Made by a program: the position numbers and the translations under genes. The notes under the pieces are model-generated. The model saw only the letters and a list, made by a program, of their open reading frames with translations. It searched no databases and was not told the origin of the DNA. 64,000 nt of DNA from Actinomyces sp. HMSC035G02 (GTDB lineage: Bacteria > Actinomycetota > Actinomycetes > Actinomycetales > Actinomycetaceae), in the NCBI GenBank assembly GCA_001838165.1, contig KV835881.1, forward strand, positions 853-64,852, read 5' to 3'. Positions 35,396 through 45,178 of the stretch are shown here, piece by piece (the first letter of the stretch is position 1; each line of letters begins with the position of its first letter).

Positions 35396-36567
35396 CCGCC
35401 GAAATCAGCCTGGTTGACACGCTGAAGGCCAACCTGCGTCAGGGCGGCATCTTCATCGCGTTCATCGCCATCGTCGTCCTCTTCTGGGCGTTCAACCCCG
35501 ACACCTTCCTCTCGTCGGGCAACCTGACGAACATCGTTCTGCAGTACTCCTACATCCTGATCCTCGCGATCGGCATGCTCTTCGTCATCGTCCTGGCCCA
35601 GATCGACCTCTCCGTCGGCTCGGTCGTGGCCGTGACCGGCGCCCTCAGTGGCGTTCTCGTCATCAAGCAGGGCTACCCCTGGTGGGTGGGCGTCGTCGCC
35701 GCCCTCGTCATGGGTATCCTGATCGGTGCATTCCAGGGTTTCTGGGTCGCCTACGTGGGCATCCCCGGCTTCATCGTCACGCTGGCCGGCATGCTCCTGT
35801 TCCGCGGCCTGACCTACCAGGTTCTCGACAACGTCTCGCTCTCGCCCTTCCCCAAGGGCTACTACAACATCGCCAACGGCTTCCTCAACGGTCTCCTGGG
35901 CGGTAATGGCTTCGACGTCTTCACCCTGGTGATCTTCGGCATCGGTGTGGCAGGATTCGCCTACCAGCAGGTGCGCACCCGCCGTGCACGCATCTCCTAC
36001 AACCAGGCGGTTGAGGCGATGTGGCTGTTCGTCGCGAAGATCGTGCTCACCGCCGTCGTCGTCATGTGGTTCGCCTACAAGCTCTCCACCGAGCGCGGCC
36101 TGCCCATCGTGCTGATCCTCCTGGCTATCCTCGTGCTCGTCTTCGGAACCCTTGCCTCCTCGACGATGTTCGGCCGCGACGTGTATGCGATCGGTGGCAA
36201 CAAGTCCGCCGCCGCGCTGTCCGGCATCAACGTCAAGAAGGTCACCTTCTGGTGCTACGTCAACATGGGCTTCCTTGCGGGTGTTGCGGGCGTTGTCTAC
36301 TCGGCTCGTATGAACGGCGCGCAGCCCTCTGCCGGCAACATGTTCGAGCTCGACGCCATCGCCGCCTGCTTCATCGGTGGTGCGTCGACGACCGGTGGTA
36401 TCGGACGCCTGTCCGGCGCCCTCATCGGTGGCCTCATCATGGCTGTCATGTCTAACGGCATGCAGCTCATGGGTGCCTCGACCTCCACCCAGCAGATCGT
36501 CAAGGGAGCCGTCCTGCTCCTGGCCGTCGCCTTCGACGTCTGGAACAAGCAGCGCGCCTCCGCCTGA
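35392..36567 (+). CDS. mmsB: Monosaccharide ABC transporter permease (MmsB/GguB-type)
   Basis: 391 aa from the ATG at 35392 (AGGGAGGA upstream, ATGA overlap with the ATPase stop); longer in-frame starts lie inside mmsA. It has about ten hydrophobic segments of the BPD_transp_2 family, with the typical IDLSVGSVVAVTGALSGVL and later GRDVYAIGGNKSAAALSGI and FIGGASTTGG blocks. It forms the membrane channel of the CUT2 importer. A strong terminator closes the operon. Confidence 0.93.
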   Translation: MTAEISLVDTLKANLRQGGIFIAFIAIVVLFWAFNPDTFLSSGNLTNIVLQYSYILILAIGMLFVIVLAQIDLSVGSVVAVTGALSGVLVIKQGYPWWVGVVAALVMGILIGAFQGFWVAYVGIPGFIVTLAGMLLFRGLTYQVLDNVSLSPFPKGYYNIANGFLNGLLGGNGFDVFTLVIFGIGVAGFAYQQVRTRRARISYNQAVEAMWLFVAKIVLTAVVVMWFAYKLSTERGLPIVLILLAILVLVFGTLASSTMFGRDVYAIGGNKSAAALSGINVKKVTFWCYVNMGFLAGVAGVVYSARMNGAQPSAGNMFELDAIAACFIGGASTTGGIGRLSGALIGGLIMAVMSNGMQLMGASTSTQQIVKGAVLLLAVAFDVWNKQRASA

Positions 36568-36588
36568 GGTATCGCGAAGCTTCTCATC

Positions 36589-36624
36589 AGGGCGGGGAGT
36601 GGCCATACGGTCGCTCCCCGCCCT
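36589..36624 (+). terminator. Terminator of the chvE-mmsAB operon
   Basis: Inverted repeat AGGGCGGGGAG / CTCCCCGCCCT followed by CATGTATG, 22 bp after the permease stop. Confidence 0.75.
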
Positions 36625-36949
36625 CATGTATGCCCGTGGGGTCTATGCATGCGGTCGGCCGTGTTTGTCATGTCTAATGAGAGGGGTGAACTCTCGGCGC
36701 GGGGCACAGTTCCTGTTACCGAAAAACGTGCCGGTGGCGCCGCATTTGAGTTCCGCGGAATTGCAACCACTCGGCAAGTTTGAGTGATCTGTCGCACAGA
36801 ATTGACGGTTTTTGAGCAAAAAAACGAGATATTTTCGTGAAATCCGCGAAATCTGGCCCTAAAGTCGGCGAAATCGCCAAAGATTTCGTAGTGTGTCATT
36901 CGTGGCCACGACAGTGGTAACCAAGAACGAACAGGAATGAGGTTTCTCA
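36625..36949. other. AT-rich promoter region of the HU gene
   Basis: About 325 bp, AT-rich for this genome, without a gene. It includes a possible promoter, TTGACG (36802-36807) with GAGATA at 18 bp or TATTTT at 22 bp, and several GAAATC direct and inverted repeats from 36840 to 36890 that could be protein-binding sites. Confidence 0.4.
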
Positions 36950-37231
36950 ATGTCCGTGAACCGTACCGAGCTTGTCGCTCAGATTGCCGAACGTGCCGAC
37001 CTGACCAAGGCGAAGGCCGACGAGGCTCTGGCCGCCTTCCAGGCCGTCCTCGTTGAGTCCCTGGCTAAGGGTGAGGCCGTCAAGGTGACCGGTCTGCTCT
37101 CCGTCGAGCGTGTTGAGCGCGCCGCCCGCACCGGCCGTAACCCCCGTACCGGCGAAGAGATCAAGATCCCCGCTGGCTACGGTGTGAAGCTCTCCGCTGG
37201 CTCCACGCTGAAGAAGGCCGTCTCCAAGTGA
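36950..37231 (+). CDS. hup: HU-family nucleoid DNA-binding protein
   Basis: 93 aa, the standard HU length without the long Lys/Ala-rich tail of mycobacterial HU. Helical N-terminal half (NRTELVAQIAERADLTKAKADEALAAFQAVL) and the DNA-binding arm with RTGRNPRTGEEIKIPAG are typical. HU bends and compacts DNA. It is monocistronic with its own AT-rich promoter region and terminator. Confidence 0.95.
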   Translation: MSVNRTELVAQIAERADLTKAKADEALAAFQAVLVESLAKGEAVKVTGLLSVERVERAARTGRNPRTGEEIKIPAGYGVKLSAGSTLKKAVSK

Positions 37232-37253
37232 CGCGCTGACACTAGCGAATAGC

Positions 37254-37289
37254 CTGTGGGGCACGACCGCGTGGTCGTGCCCCACACGC
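37254..37289 (+). terminator. Terminator of the HU gene
   Basis: Inverted repeat GTGGGGCACGACC / GGTCGTGCCCCAC, about 22 bp after the stop. Confidence 0.8.
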
Positions 37290-37392
37290 GTCTCTGCTGG
37301 CCTGGGCAGCCCCGCCCACGCTCAGATTAGAGGGTTAACGCGCCGATTAGCGGGTTTACGTGCGACCAGCACGCCAGGCCAGGCACCGTTGT

Positions 37393-37467
37393 GCCCAAAA
37401 CGCAGACCACCTCAGCCGCAACCCCCCATTTTCAATGTTATTCACCGAGGTGGTCTGCGATTTGGGC
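37393..37467. repeat. Long inverted repeat (21-bp arms)
   Basis: Left arm 37393-37413 (GCCCAAAACGCAGACC...) and right arm 37447-37467 (...GGTCTGCGATTTGGGC) are complementary at 20 of 21 positions around a 33-nt loop. It lies in the island between the HU terminator and the peptide transporter operon. It is not placed as a terminator of either gene. Confidence 0.85.
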
Positions 37468-37512
37468 GCCTTACCGCCCCGAACCGTGACATCACCGCCA
37501 CCGAACGGGGGG

Positions 37513-37620
37513 ATTTGCACCATTAGGGGCGCGACACGCCGGCGACACGCCGAAGGGAGGTTCCTTATGCTGCAGAACCCCCGCCATTACCCCTGGTGCA
37601 ATGCTCCCTCACTGGTGCAG
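37513..37620. repeat. Diverged inverted copy of the CGGCGTGTCG repeat plus TGGTGCA repeats
   Basis: The reverse complement of 37513-37556 reads CCCTTCGGCGTGTCGCCGGC then GTGTCGCGCCCCT and GGTGCAA, matching the core of the 67-bp repeat at 26233 with several substitutions. TGGTGCA copies follow at 37594 and 37613, 19 bp apart, opposite to the TGCACCA at 37516. Confidence 0.55.
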
Positions 37621-37725
37621 TGCTGCCCGGCGGGGTGCCGATAAACGCCGGTAGGGCGTTGCCAGCAATGACGGGGGAGGTCATGAGCGGCCAGCTCCGC
37701 GACGACGATTGTTGCCGATGAGGTG

Positions 37726-37807
37726 TTACACCCGATCGGGAAGATTCAACCCCTTCTGATCGGGTGGAATCTTCCCTAACGGGTTGAATGTTCTCGATCA
37801 GGTGGAA
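37726..37807. repeat. Inverted array of GGTTGAA-type heptamers phased at 19 bp (array B1)
   Basis: Reverse copies TTACACC (37726) and TTCAACC (37745) are 19 bp apart. Forward copies GGTGGAA (37763), GGTTGAA (37782) and GGTGGAA (37801) are also 19 bp apart. The order here is reverse then forward. The remaining bases between 37640 and 37904 show no gene. Confidence 0.8.
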
Positions 37808-37903
37808 TCTTCCCGTTGGGGCAGCGTCGGGCATCAGGAGGGCGACGCAGCCCTGTGCCCTTCAGACGTGCATGGCGGCCTGCGTCATCGTGTCATGCAA
37901 AAC

Positions 37904-37939
37904 GTTGCCCCCGGCTCGCATCAGCGGGCCGGGGGCAAC
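37904..37939 (-). terminator. Terminator of the peptide transporter operon
   Basis: Perfect 12-bp stem (GTTGCCCCCGGC with GCCGGGGGCAAC) downstream of the ATPase stop on the minus strand. Confidence 0.75.
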
Positions 37940-37965
37940 GCATGGAGTTCGCATGAATGTGTATG

Positions 37966-40017
<2,052 letters not shown>

Positions 40018-40027
40018 AGTTCAGTGC

Positions 40028-40927
40028 TCACCTCTTGCGCAGTCGAACTTCGAAGGCGTCACGCAGGCCGTCGCCGATAAAGTTGAACGACAGGACCAGG
40101 ATGATGATGAGGACGCCCGGCGGGTAGAGCAGCCACCAGTTGCCCGAGTAGACGTGCGACTGGCTGTTGGAGAGCATGGCTCCCCAGTCGGTGGCGGGAG
40201 GCTGCGCGCCCAGGCCAAGGAACGACAGGTAAGCGACGTAGAGGACGGCGTCTGCGACCTGGAAGGTCGCGTTGACGATGACGGTTCCGATCGTGTTGCG
40301 CACGATGTGCGTGCGGATCGCCCGGGGCATCGAGCCGCCCATGCCTCGCATCGCGACGACGTATTCGCGCGTGCGCAGGGACAGGGCCTCGCCTCGGATC
40401 AGTCGGGACGTGCCCAGCCAGGACAGAGCCGACATGATGATGATCAAGACGGGGACCGTCGGGGGGATCATCGTCGCGATGAGCATGAAGAGGAACAGGA
40501 CGGGCACGGACATGAGCGCGTCAACGATGCGCATCATGATCGCGTCGATCCAGCCCCCGACGAAGCCCGCGATCGCGCCGTAGAGCGTGCCGATCGTGGT
40601 GGCGAAGATGCCGGCGAACAGGCCGACGATGATCGAGGTCTGGCCACCCTTCATGAGGCGTCCGAGCTGGTCGTAACCGACCATGTCGGTGCCGAGCGGG
40701 TGCTCGGCGGAGGGGGGTAGTGCCGAGTTCGACAGGTCCGTGTGAATCTGGTCGGTCACGTAGAACATTGGGCCGATGAACGAGAAGGCCAGCAGAATCA
40801 GGAGCATGCACACGCCGAAGACGGCGAGCTTGTTCTCCATGAAGACCGACAGGCCCTGCAGCTTCGTCGACTTGCGGGCGGTGCGCGTCTTGACCGGCGC
40901 GGCGATGGGTGCGGTTGCGGTAGTCAT
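40028..40927 (-). CDS. Oligopeptide ABC transporter permease (DppC-type)
   Basis: 299 aa. A long cytoplasmic N-terminus is followed by about six membrane segments and the EAA-type loop typical of DppC (MRGMGGSMPRAIRTHIVRN). The N-terminal block HPLGTDMVGYDQLGRLMKGGQTSIIVG is the DppC/OppC hallmark. It overlaps the DppB-like gene by 4 nt and precedes the ATPase by 10 bp, so they are co-transcribed. Confidence 0.93.
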   Translation of the reverse strand: MTTATAPIAAPVKTRTARKSTKLQGLSVFMENKLAVFGVCMLLILLAFSFIGPMFYVTDQIHTDLSNSALPPSAEHPLGTDMVGYDQLGRLMKGGQTSIIVGLFAGIFATTIGTLYGAIAGFVGGWIDAIMMRIVDALMSVPVLFLFMLIATMIPPTVPVLIIIMSALSWLGTSRLIRGEALSLRTREYVVAMRGMGGSMPRAIRTHIVRNTIGTVIVNATFQVADAVLYVAYLSFLGLGAQPPATDWGAMLSNSQSHVYSGNWWLLYPPGVLIIILVLSFNFIGDGLRDAFEVRLRKR

Positions 40928-41883
40928 TTGGCACGTCCTGCCAGTCGGATACGGGGATCAGCGAGGGCGTAGAGGAAGTCTGCCAGGAGCGCGCCGATGA
41001 CGGTCGCGAAGGAGACGATCAGGGCGACGCCGAGGAGGATCGGGTAGTCGCGCCTGCCGGTCGCCTGGTAGTACAAGTAGCCCATGCCGTTGAAGTTGAA
41101 GAGCGTCTCGATGACGAGGGCACCACAGAACATCGCGGGGATGTACAGGCCGATCATCGTGATGACGGGGAACATGGCGTTACGCAGCGTGTGAACGAAG
41201 ACGACGCGGAACTCTGACAGGCCCTTCGCGCGAGCGGTACGCACGTACTGCTCGTTGAGGTTATCCACCATCGAGGAGCGCACGTAGCGTGCGTAGGCGG
41301 CGATCGTGCCGATCGACAGGGCACACACGGGCAGGACGAGGTGGTCCCACTGCTCCCACATGACCGACAGGGCCTCGCCCTGCGGTGCATCGTTGGGCAG
41401 GATGGGCCACACCTGGGAGAAGAGGACGATGAGGAGGAGGCCCGCGAAGAAGATGGGCGTCGAGTAGGCCAGCAGACACGCGATCGTCACGATGTAGTCG
41501 GGGGCCTTGTTTCTCTTCACCGCCTGCCACACGCCCAGGGGGATCGCGACTATGAGAGCCAGGATGGTGGAGAGCAGGGAGAGGAAGATGGTGCGCGGCA
41601 GTCGGGCGGCCAGCAGGTCGTTCACAGACTGGTTGTGCTGGTAGGAGTAGCCGAAGTCGCCGTGCGCAATTTTGGTGACGTAGATTTTGTATTGCTCGAG
41701 GATGGGCTTGTCGTAACCGTTTTCGTGGTCGAAGGCCGCGAGCTGTTCCTGGGTCGCATCCTTACCGAGTGCAGCTCGGGCTGCGCCGCCCGGCTGGGAC
41801 TGGAGGAGGATGAAGGTGATGATGGTGACCAGGAAGACGACGACGACTGCCTGGCCGAGGCGTTTGAGGATGAATTGGATCAT
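40924..41883 (-). CDS. Oligopeptide ABC transporter permease (DppB-type)
   Basis: 319 aa from the ATG at 41883, with GGAG about 8 nt upstream and the standard N-terminus MIQFILKRLGQAVVVVFLV; a GTG four codons upstream is less likely. DppB features are the QPGGAARAALGKDATQEQL loop, about six membrane segments and the EAA loop TARAKGLSEFRVVFVHTLRNA. It pairs with the DppC-like subunit. Confidence 0.93.
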   Translation of the reverse strand: MIQFILKRLGQAVVVVFLVTIITFILLQSQPGGAARAALGKDATQEQLAAFDHENGYDKPILEQYKIYVTKIAHGDFGYSYQHNQSVNDLLAARLPRTIFLSLLSTILALIVAIPLGVWQAVKRNKAPDYIVTIACLLAYSTPIFFAGLLLIVLFSQVWPILPNDAPQGEALSVMWEQWDHLVLPVCALSIGTIAAYARYVRSSMVDNLNEQYVRTARAKGLSEFRVVFVHTLRNAMFPVITMIGLYIPAMFCGALVIETLFNFNGMGYLYYQATGRRDYPILLGVALIVSFATVIGALLADFLYALADPRIRLAGRAK

Positions 41884-41901
41884 TGCGAACTCCACAGTAA
41901 G

Positions 41902-41941
41902 GGGGCAGGCGCCCGCATGTGCGGGTGCGGGCGCCTGCCCC
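41902..41941 (-). terminator. Intercistronic hairpin between the binding-protein and permease genes
   Basis: Perfect 16-bp inverted repeat (GGGGCAGGCGCCCGCA with its complement, loop of 8 nt). Placed like the hairpin after chvE, it probably limits read-through so that the binding protein is made in excess. Confidence 0.65.
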
Positions 41942-41962
41942 GTGAGGCGTCAAGGCGAAGGT

Positions 41963-43780
41963 TTACTTACCTTCGGTCGACCACGACCAATCCTCGGGCC
42001 AGGTGTCGCCGGTGGCGTCGAGTTCGCCCAGGTCGAGCGTCTTCTTCACCGCGGTGATCTGGTAGTACGGGTTGGGCATCCACAGAACGGGGAGGTCCTC
42101 TGCGAGGTAGTCGTTGTATGCCTGGAGAGCGTTGGGCTCGGAGGAGCGGGTCGACTCTTCGATGAGCTTGTCAGCCTCGGGGTTGGAGTACTGGCCGAGG
42201 TTGACGGGAGCGTCAGTGGCGAAGAGGCGCTCGCCGGAGGCGTAGATCGGGAAGCCCCACGAGGTCTGGGATCCGAAGAAGGACAGGTCCCAGGTGCAGG
42301 GGGTCTCATCGTCACATGCCTGCGAGGCGCCGACCGAGTCGGGGACCTCGTTCATATCGATCTTGATGCCGAGCTTGCCGAACTGGGAGATGATCTCCTC
42401 GAACATCTGGTGCGTGGAGACGAAGCCCGACTGGGAGATGAGCTTGAAGCTCAGCTTGTCGCCGGCGTTGATGCCCTCGCCACACTGGTTGGCGCCGGTG
42501 CCGGGGTTCTCGCAGGTGGTTTCGCCGTCGGGCACGACCTTCCAGCCGTGGTCCTCGAGGAGCTTCTTGGCGGCTTCCGGATCGAACTTGTAGACGCAGC
42601 CCTCGGTGGTGCCGGTCTTCTCGGCGGGCATCGGGACGGGGCCACAGGTCGGGGAGGCGGTGCCGGACCAGATCTTCTCAGACAGGGTCGGCTGGTCGAT
42701 CAGCTGCTGCATCGCCTGGCGGATGTACTTCTGGTTGATGAACTTCGAGCCGGGGGCCTGGGGTGCGAAGTTCAGGGCCAGGTAGGTGATGGAGTTGCCG
42801 GGCCACAGGAAGACGTTGTAGCCCTTGTCCTCGACGGCCTTGCGCTGGTTGTACTGCGCGGCCGGGATGTAGCCGAAGTCGATGGCGCCCGAACGCACGG
42901 AGTTGAACTCGGCGTCGTCACCCGTGAATGCCTTGTAGATCAGCGCGTCAATCTTGGGCTTGTCCTCGCCCCAGTAGTTCTCGTTGGGGACGAGTGTCAG
43001 GCCCTGGTCGGGGGTGAATTCCTTGAGCTTCCAGGGGCCGTTCACCGTCTGCCACAGCGGGTTGGTAGCGTAGGAGGACAGGTTCTTGGCCTCGCCCTGC
43101 AGGTAGGCGAAGACCTTCTGGGCGCCCTCGGGCGTGCGGTCGAGGTCGGAGACGGCCTCGTCGGCGCTGGTCTTGTCCCAGGCGTGCTGGGGGAGCAGAG
43201 CGACCTTGTTGATCTGGTTGTCAATGAACCAGGCCGGGGCGAACTTGGTCTCGGTGGTGATCGAGAAGGTGTGGTCGTCGATGATCTTCAGATCGGCACC
43301 GTCGGGGAAGAAGCCCTTCTTGTAGGAGGCCCATTCGTCCTTGTTGTTGGTGACGAGGTTCCACCAGAACTCAACGTCGCGGGTGGTGACGGGCGTGCCG
43401 TCGGACCACTTGGCGTCGTCGCGCAGCTTGATGGTGTAGGTCATGCCGTCCTCAGAGACCTCGGGAACGGTGCCCAGGGACTTGGGGAGGTTGATCTTGT
43501 AGGGGGTTTCGGAGGTGGACTTGTAGGCGAAGAGCGGGCGGTACATCGACTGGATGAACTGGCCGTTCTCGCCCTGGGTGTAGCCCTTTGCCGAGACCGG
43601 GAAGATCCAGTTGGGGGTACGCGAGGCCATCGTGACCTCGTTCTTTCCGGTTTCCGAGTTGGCTGCCTGGCCGCCGCTGTTACTGCTGCCGCTGCCGCCG
43701 CCACAGGCGGACAGGCCGAGAGATGCGACCATTGCGAGGGCCGCGCCGGTGACCATCCACCGCTTCTTTCTAAGGTTCAT
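41963..43780 (-). CDS. Oligopeptide ABC transporter substrate-binding lipoprotein (family 5)
   Basis: 605 aa. A lipoprotein signal peptide ends in LSACGGG. The mature protein has the SBP_bac_5 layout: LRDDAKWSDGTPVTTRDVEFWWN (about residues 115-140), a long mixed core, and cysteines in CGPVPMPAEKTGTTEGC and CENPGTGANQC that may form disulfides. It binds peptides or peptide-linked compounds outside the cell. It is the first gene of the minus-strand importer operon and is divergent from the ROK regulator; shared control is plausible. Confidence 0.93.
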   Translation of the reverse strand: MNLRKKRWMVTGAALAMVASLGLSACGGGSGSSNSGGQAANSETGKNEVTMASRTPNWIFPVSAKGYTQGENGQFIQSMYRPLFAYKSTSETPYKINLPKSLGTVPEVSEDGMTYTIKLRDDAKWSDGTPVTTRDVEFWWNLVTNNKDEWASYKKGFFPDGADLKIIDDHTFSITTETKFAPAWFIDNQINKVALLPQHAWDKTSADEAVSDLDRTPEGAQKVFAYLQGEAKNLSSYATNPLWQTVNGPWKLKEFTPDQGLTLVPNENYWGEDKPKIDALIYKAFTGDDAEFNSVRSGAIDFGYIPAAQYNQRKAVEDKGYNVFLWPGNSITYLALNFAPQAPGSKFINQKYIRQAMQQLIDQPTLSEKIWSGTASPTCGPVPMPAEKTGTTEGCVYKFDPEAAKKLLEDHGWKVVPDGETTCENPGTGANQCGEGINAGDKLSFKLISQSGFVSTHQMFEEIISQFGKLGIKIDMNEVPDSVGASQACDDETPCTWDLSFFGSQTSWGFPIYASGERLFATDAPVNLGQYSNPEADKLIEESTRSSEPNALQAYNDYLAEDLPVLWMPNPYYQITAVKKTLDLGELDATGDTWPEDWSWSTEGK

Positions 43781-43918
43781 GACTGCTCCAAATCAACGTT
43801 GATCAGGGACACTGACGGATGACAACCCAGTCAGATGACATTCATCATATGACAGTTTGTCGGCGAATGTTGCCACTTTGGCCAATATGTGGAATGTTAC
43901 GAAAAAATAACAAGATAT

Positions 43919-43952
43919 TTCGGCGAAAGAAGTGTCGAACTTTCTTCGGTGG
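43919..43952. promoter_or_regulatory. Imperfect dyad in the divergent importer/ROK promoter region
   Basis: GGCGAAAGAAGTGTCGAACT followed by TTCTTCGGT forms an imperfect inverted repeat (GAAAGAAGT / ACTTTCTTC) in the 249-bp AT-rich gap between divergent genes. It could be an operator for the adjacent ROK regulator. Confidence 0.25.
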
Positions 43953-44029
43953 GGCATAATTAGTCATGTTCTCAACGATGAGCGCGGTGTAACGTTGTAG
44001 TTACTGCATACGTACTTGGAGGAGGTGTC

Positions 44030-45178
44030 ATGGCCACGCATGATGTCGACGAGACTGTCCTGACGCTGATTGGGTCCGGTCAAGCGGACACCAGGCCTGC
44101 GATTGTCAAGCAAACGGGCCTCGCACCATCAACGGTGTCGGCCGCTGTGTCTCGCCTCGTCGAAGCCGGTGTCATCGCGGAAGCGGAACACTCTGTGTCC
44201 ACGGGCGGGCGGCGCGCACGCCGCCTCGTCACTTCCGACGGCGCCGGAGCGCTCGCCCTCGTCGAGCTGGGAGCCCACCACGGCCTCGTCGCCCTGACAG
44301 ACCCCACCCGCGGAGTCGGGCCGGCCTCGAGCCTCCTCATCGACATCGCGGAAGGCCCCCAGGCGGTGCTCAGTGCCGTCATGGACGAGGTGTCCCGCCA
44401 GGAAGAAGCTGCCGGCGTGCGGGTCGGTGGCATCGCCCTGGCGGTACCCGGTCCCGTGGACGCCGAGCGTTCGCGCGTCATCCGTCCTGCACGCATGCCC
44501 GGATGGGACGGTATCAACGTCGCCGAGGCTGTGACCGAGCAAAGCGGGCTGCCCGCCCTCATTGAAAACGACGCGCGTGCGGGAGCCATCGGCGAATCCG
44601 TGTACCGGCGTCGCCTTCAGGGCGTGACCCCCATCGATACGCTGATCTACGTCAAGGCTGGCTCCGCAATCGGCGGTGCCTACCTCGTCGACGGCGTGCC
44701 GCAGGTGGGGCAGGGCGGACTGGCCGGGGATATCTCGCACATCCCCGTCGAGGCCGCCGCGGGCCGCCCCTGCAAGTGTGGCAACGTCGGATGCCTCGAG
44801 ACGATCGCGTCCGCTGACTCGATCCGAGCAGACCTGGCCGCAGCCGGCCTCGTCTATGAGAACAACGCACAGCTTCTGGCCGCTGCACGCGACGGCATAC
44901 CCGAAGTTGCGACGGCCATCCGCCAGGCGGGCACGCTCCTGGGCCACTGCGTCGCCCACCTCGTGTCCTTCCTGGCACCCCAGGGAGTCATCGTCGGAGG
45001 AGCACTCTCCGCCGTCGATGCTTTCACCGCCGGAGTGCGCGCAGCGCTCCACCAATCCTGCCTCCCCTCGATCATGGAACACCTCGTGATCGAATCGTCT
45101 CGATCAGGGCGCGAAGCAGCGCTCTGGGGGCTCTCGACACTCACCCCCGCAAAGATCTCAAAGGAGAATCGCTCATGA
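44030..45178 (+). CDS. ROK-family transcriptional regulator
   Basis: 382 aa. An N-terminal winged HTH (IVKQTGLAPSTVSAAVSRLVEAGVI, about residues 24-48) precedes a ROK domain with the zinc motif PCKCGNVGCLE. NagC/XylR-type regulators sense sugars or sugar phosphates. GGAGGAG precedes the ATG at 44030. Its stop overlaps the start of the M81 gene by 4 nt (ATGA), so it heads a tightly coupled operon, opposite the peptide importer. Confidence 0.92.
   Translation: MATHDVDETVLTLIGSGQADTRPAIVKQTGLAPSTVSAAVSRLVEAGVIAEAEHSVSTGGRRARRLVTSDGAGALALVELGAHHGLVALTDPTRGVGPASSLLIDIAEGPQAVLSAVMDEVSRQEEAAGVRVGGIALAVPGPVDAERSRVIRPARMPGWDGINVAEAVTEQSGLPALIENDARAGAIGESVYRRRLQGVTPIDTLIYVKAGSAIGGAYLVDGVPQVGQGGLAGDISHIPVEAAAGRPCKCGNVGCLETIASADSIRADLAAAGLVYENNAQLLAAARDGIPEVATAIRQAGTLLGHCVAHLVSFLAPQGVIVGGALSAVDAFTAGVRAALHQSCLPSIMEHLVIESSRSGREAALWGLSTLTPAKISKENRS

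Noticed and set aside
36950-37231. HU as part of a plasmid or phage module
   Set aside because: Normal chromosomal HU with own promoter region and terminator; no phage or replication genes around.
41810-43822. Plus-strand open frame of 670 codons opposite the peptide-binding protein
   Set aside because: Antisense shadow; the minus-strand frame has a lipobox and a complete SBP_bac_5 layout.
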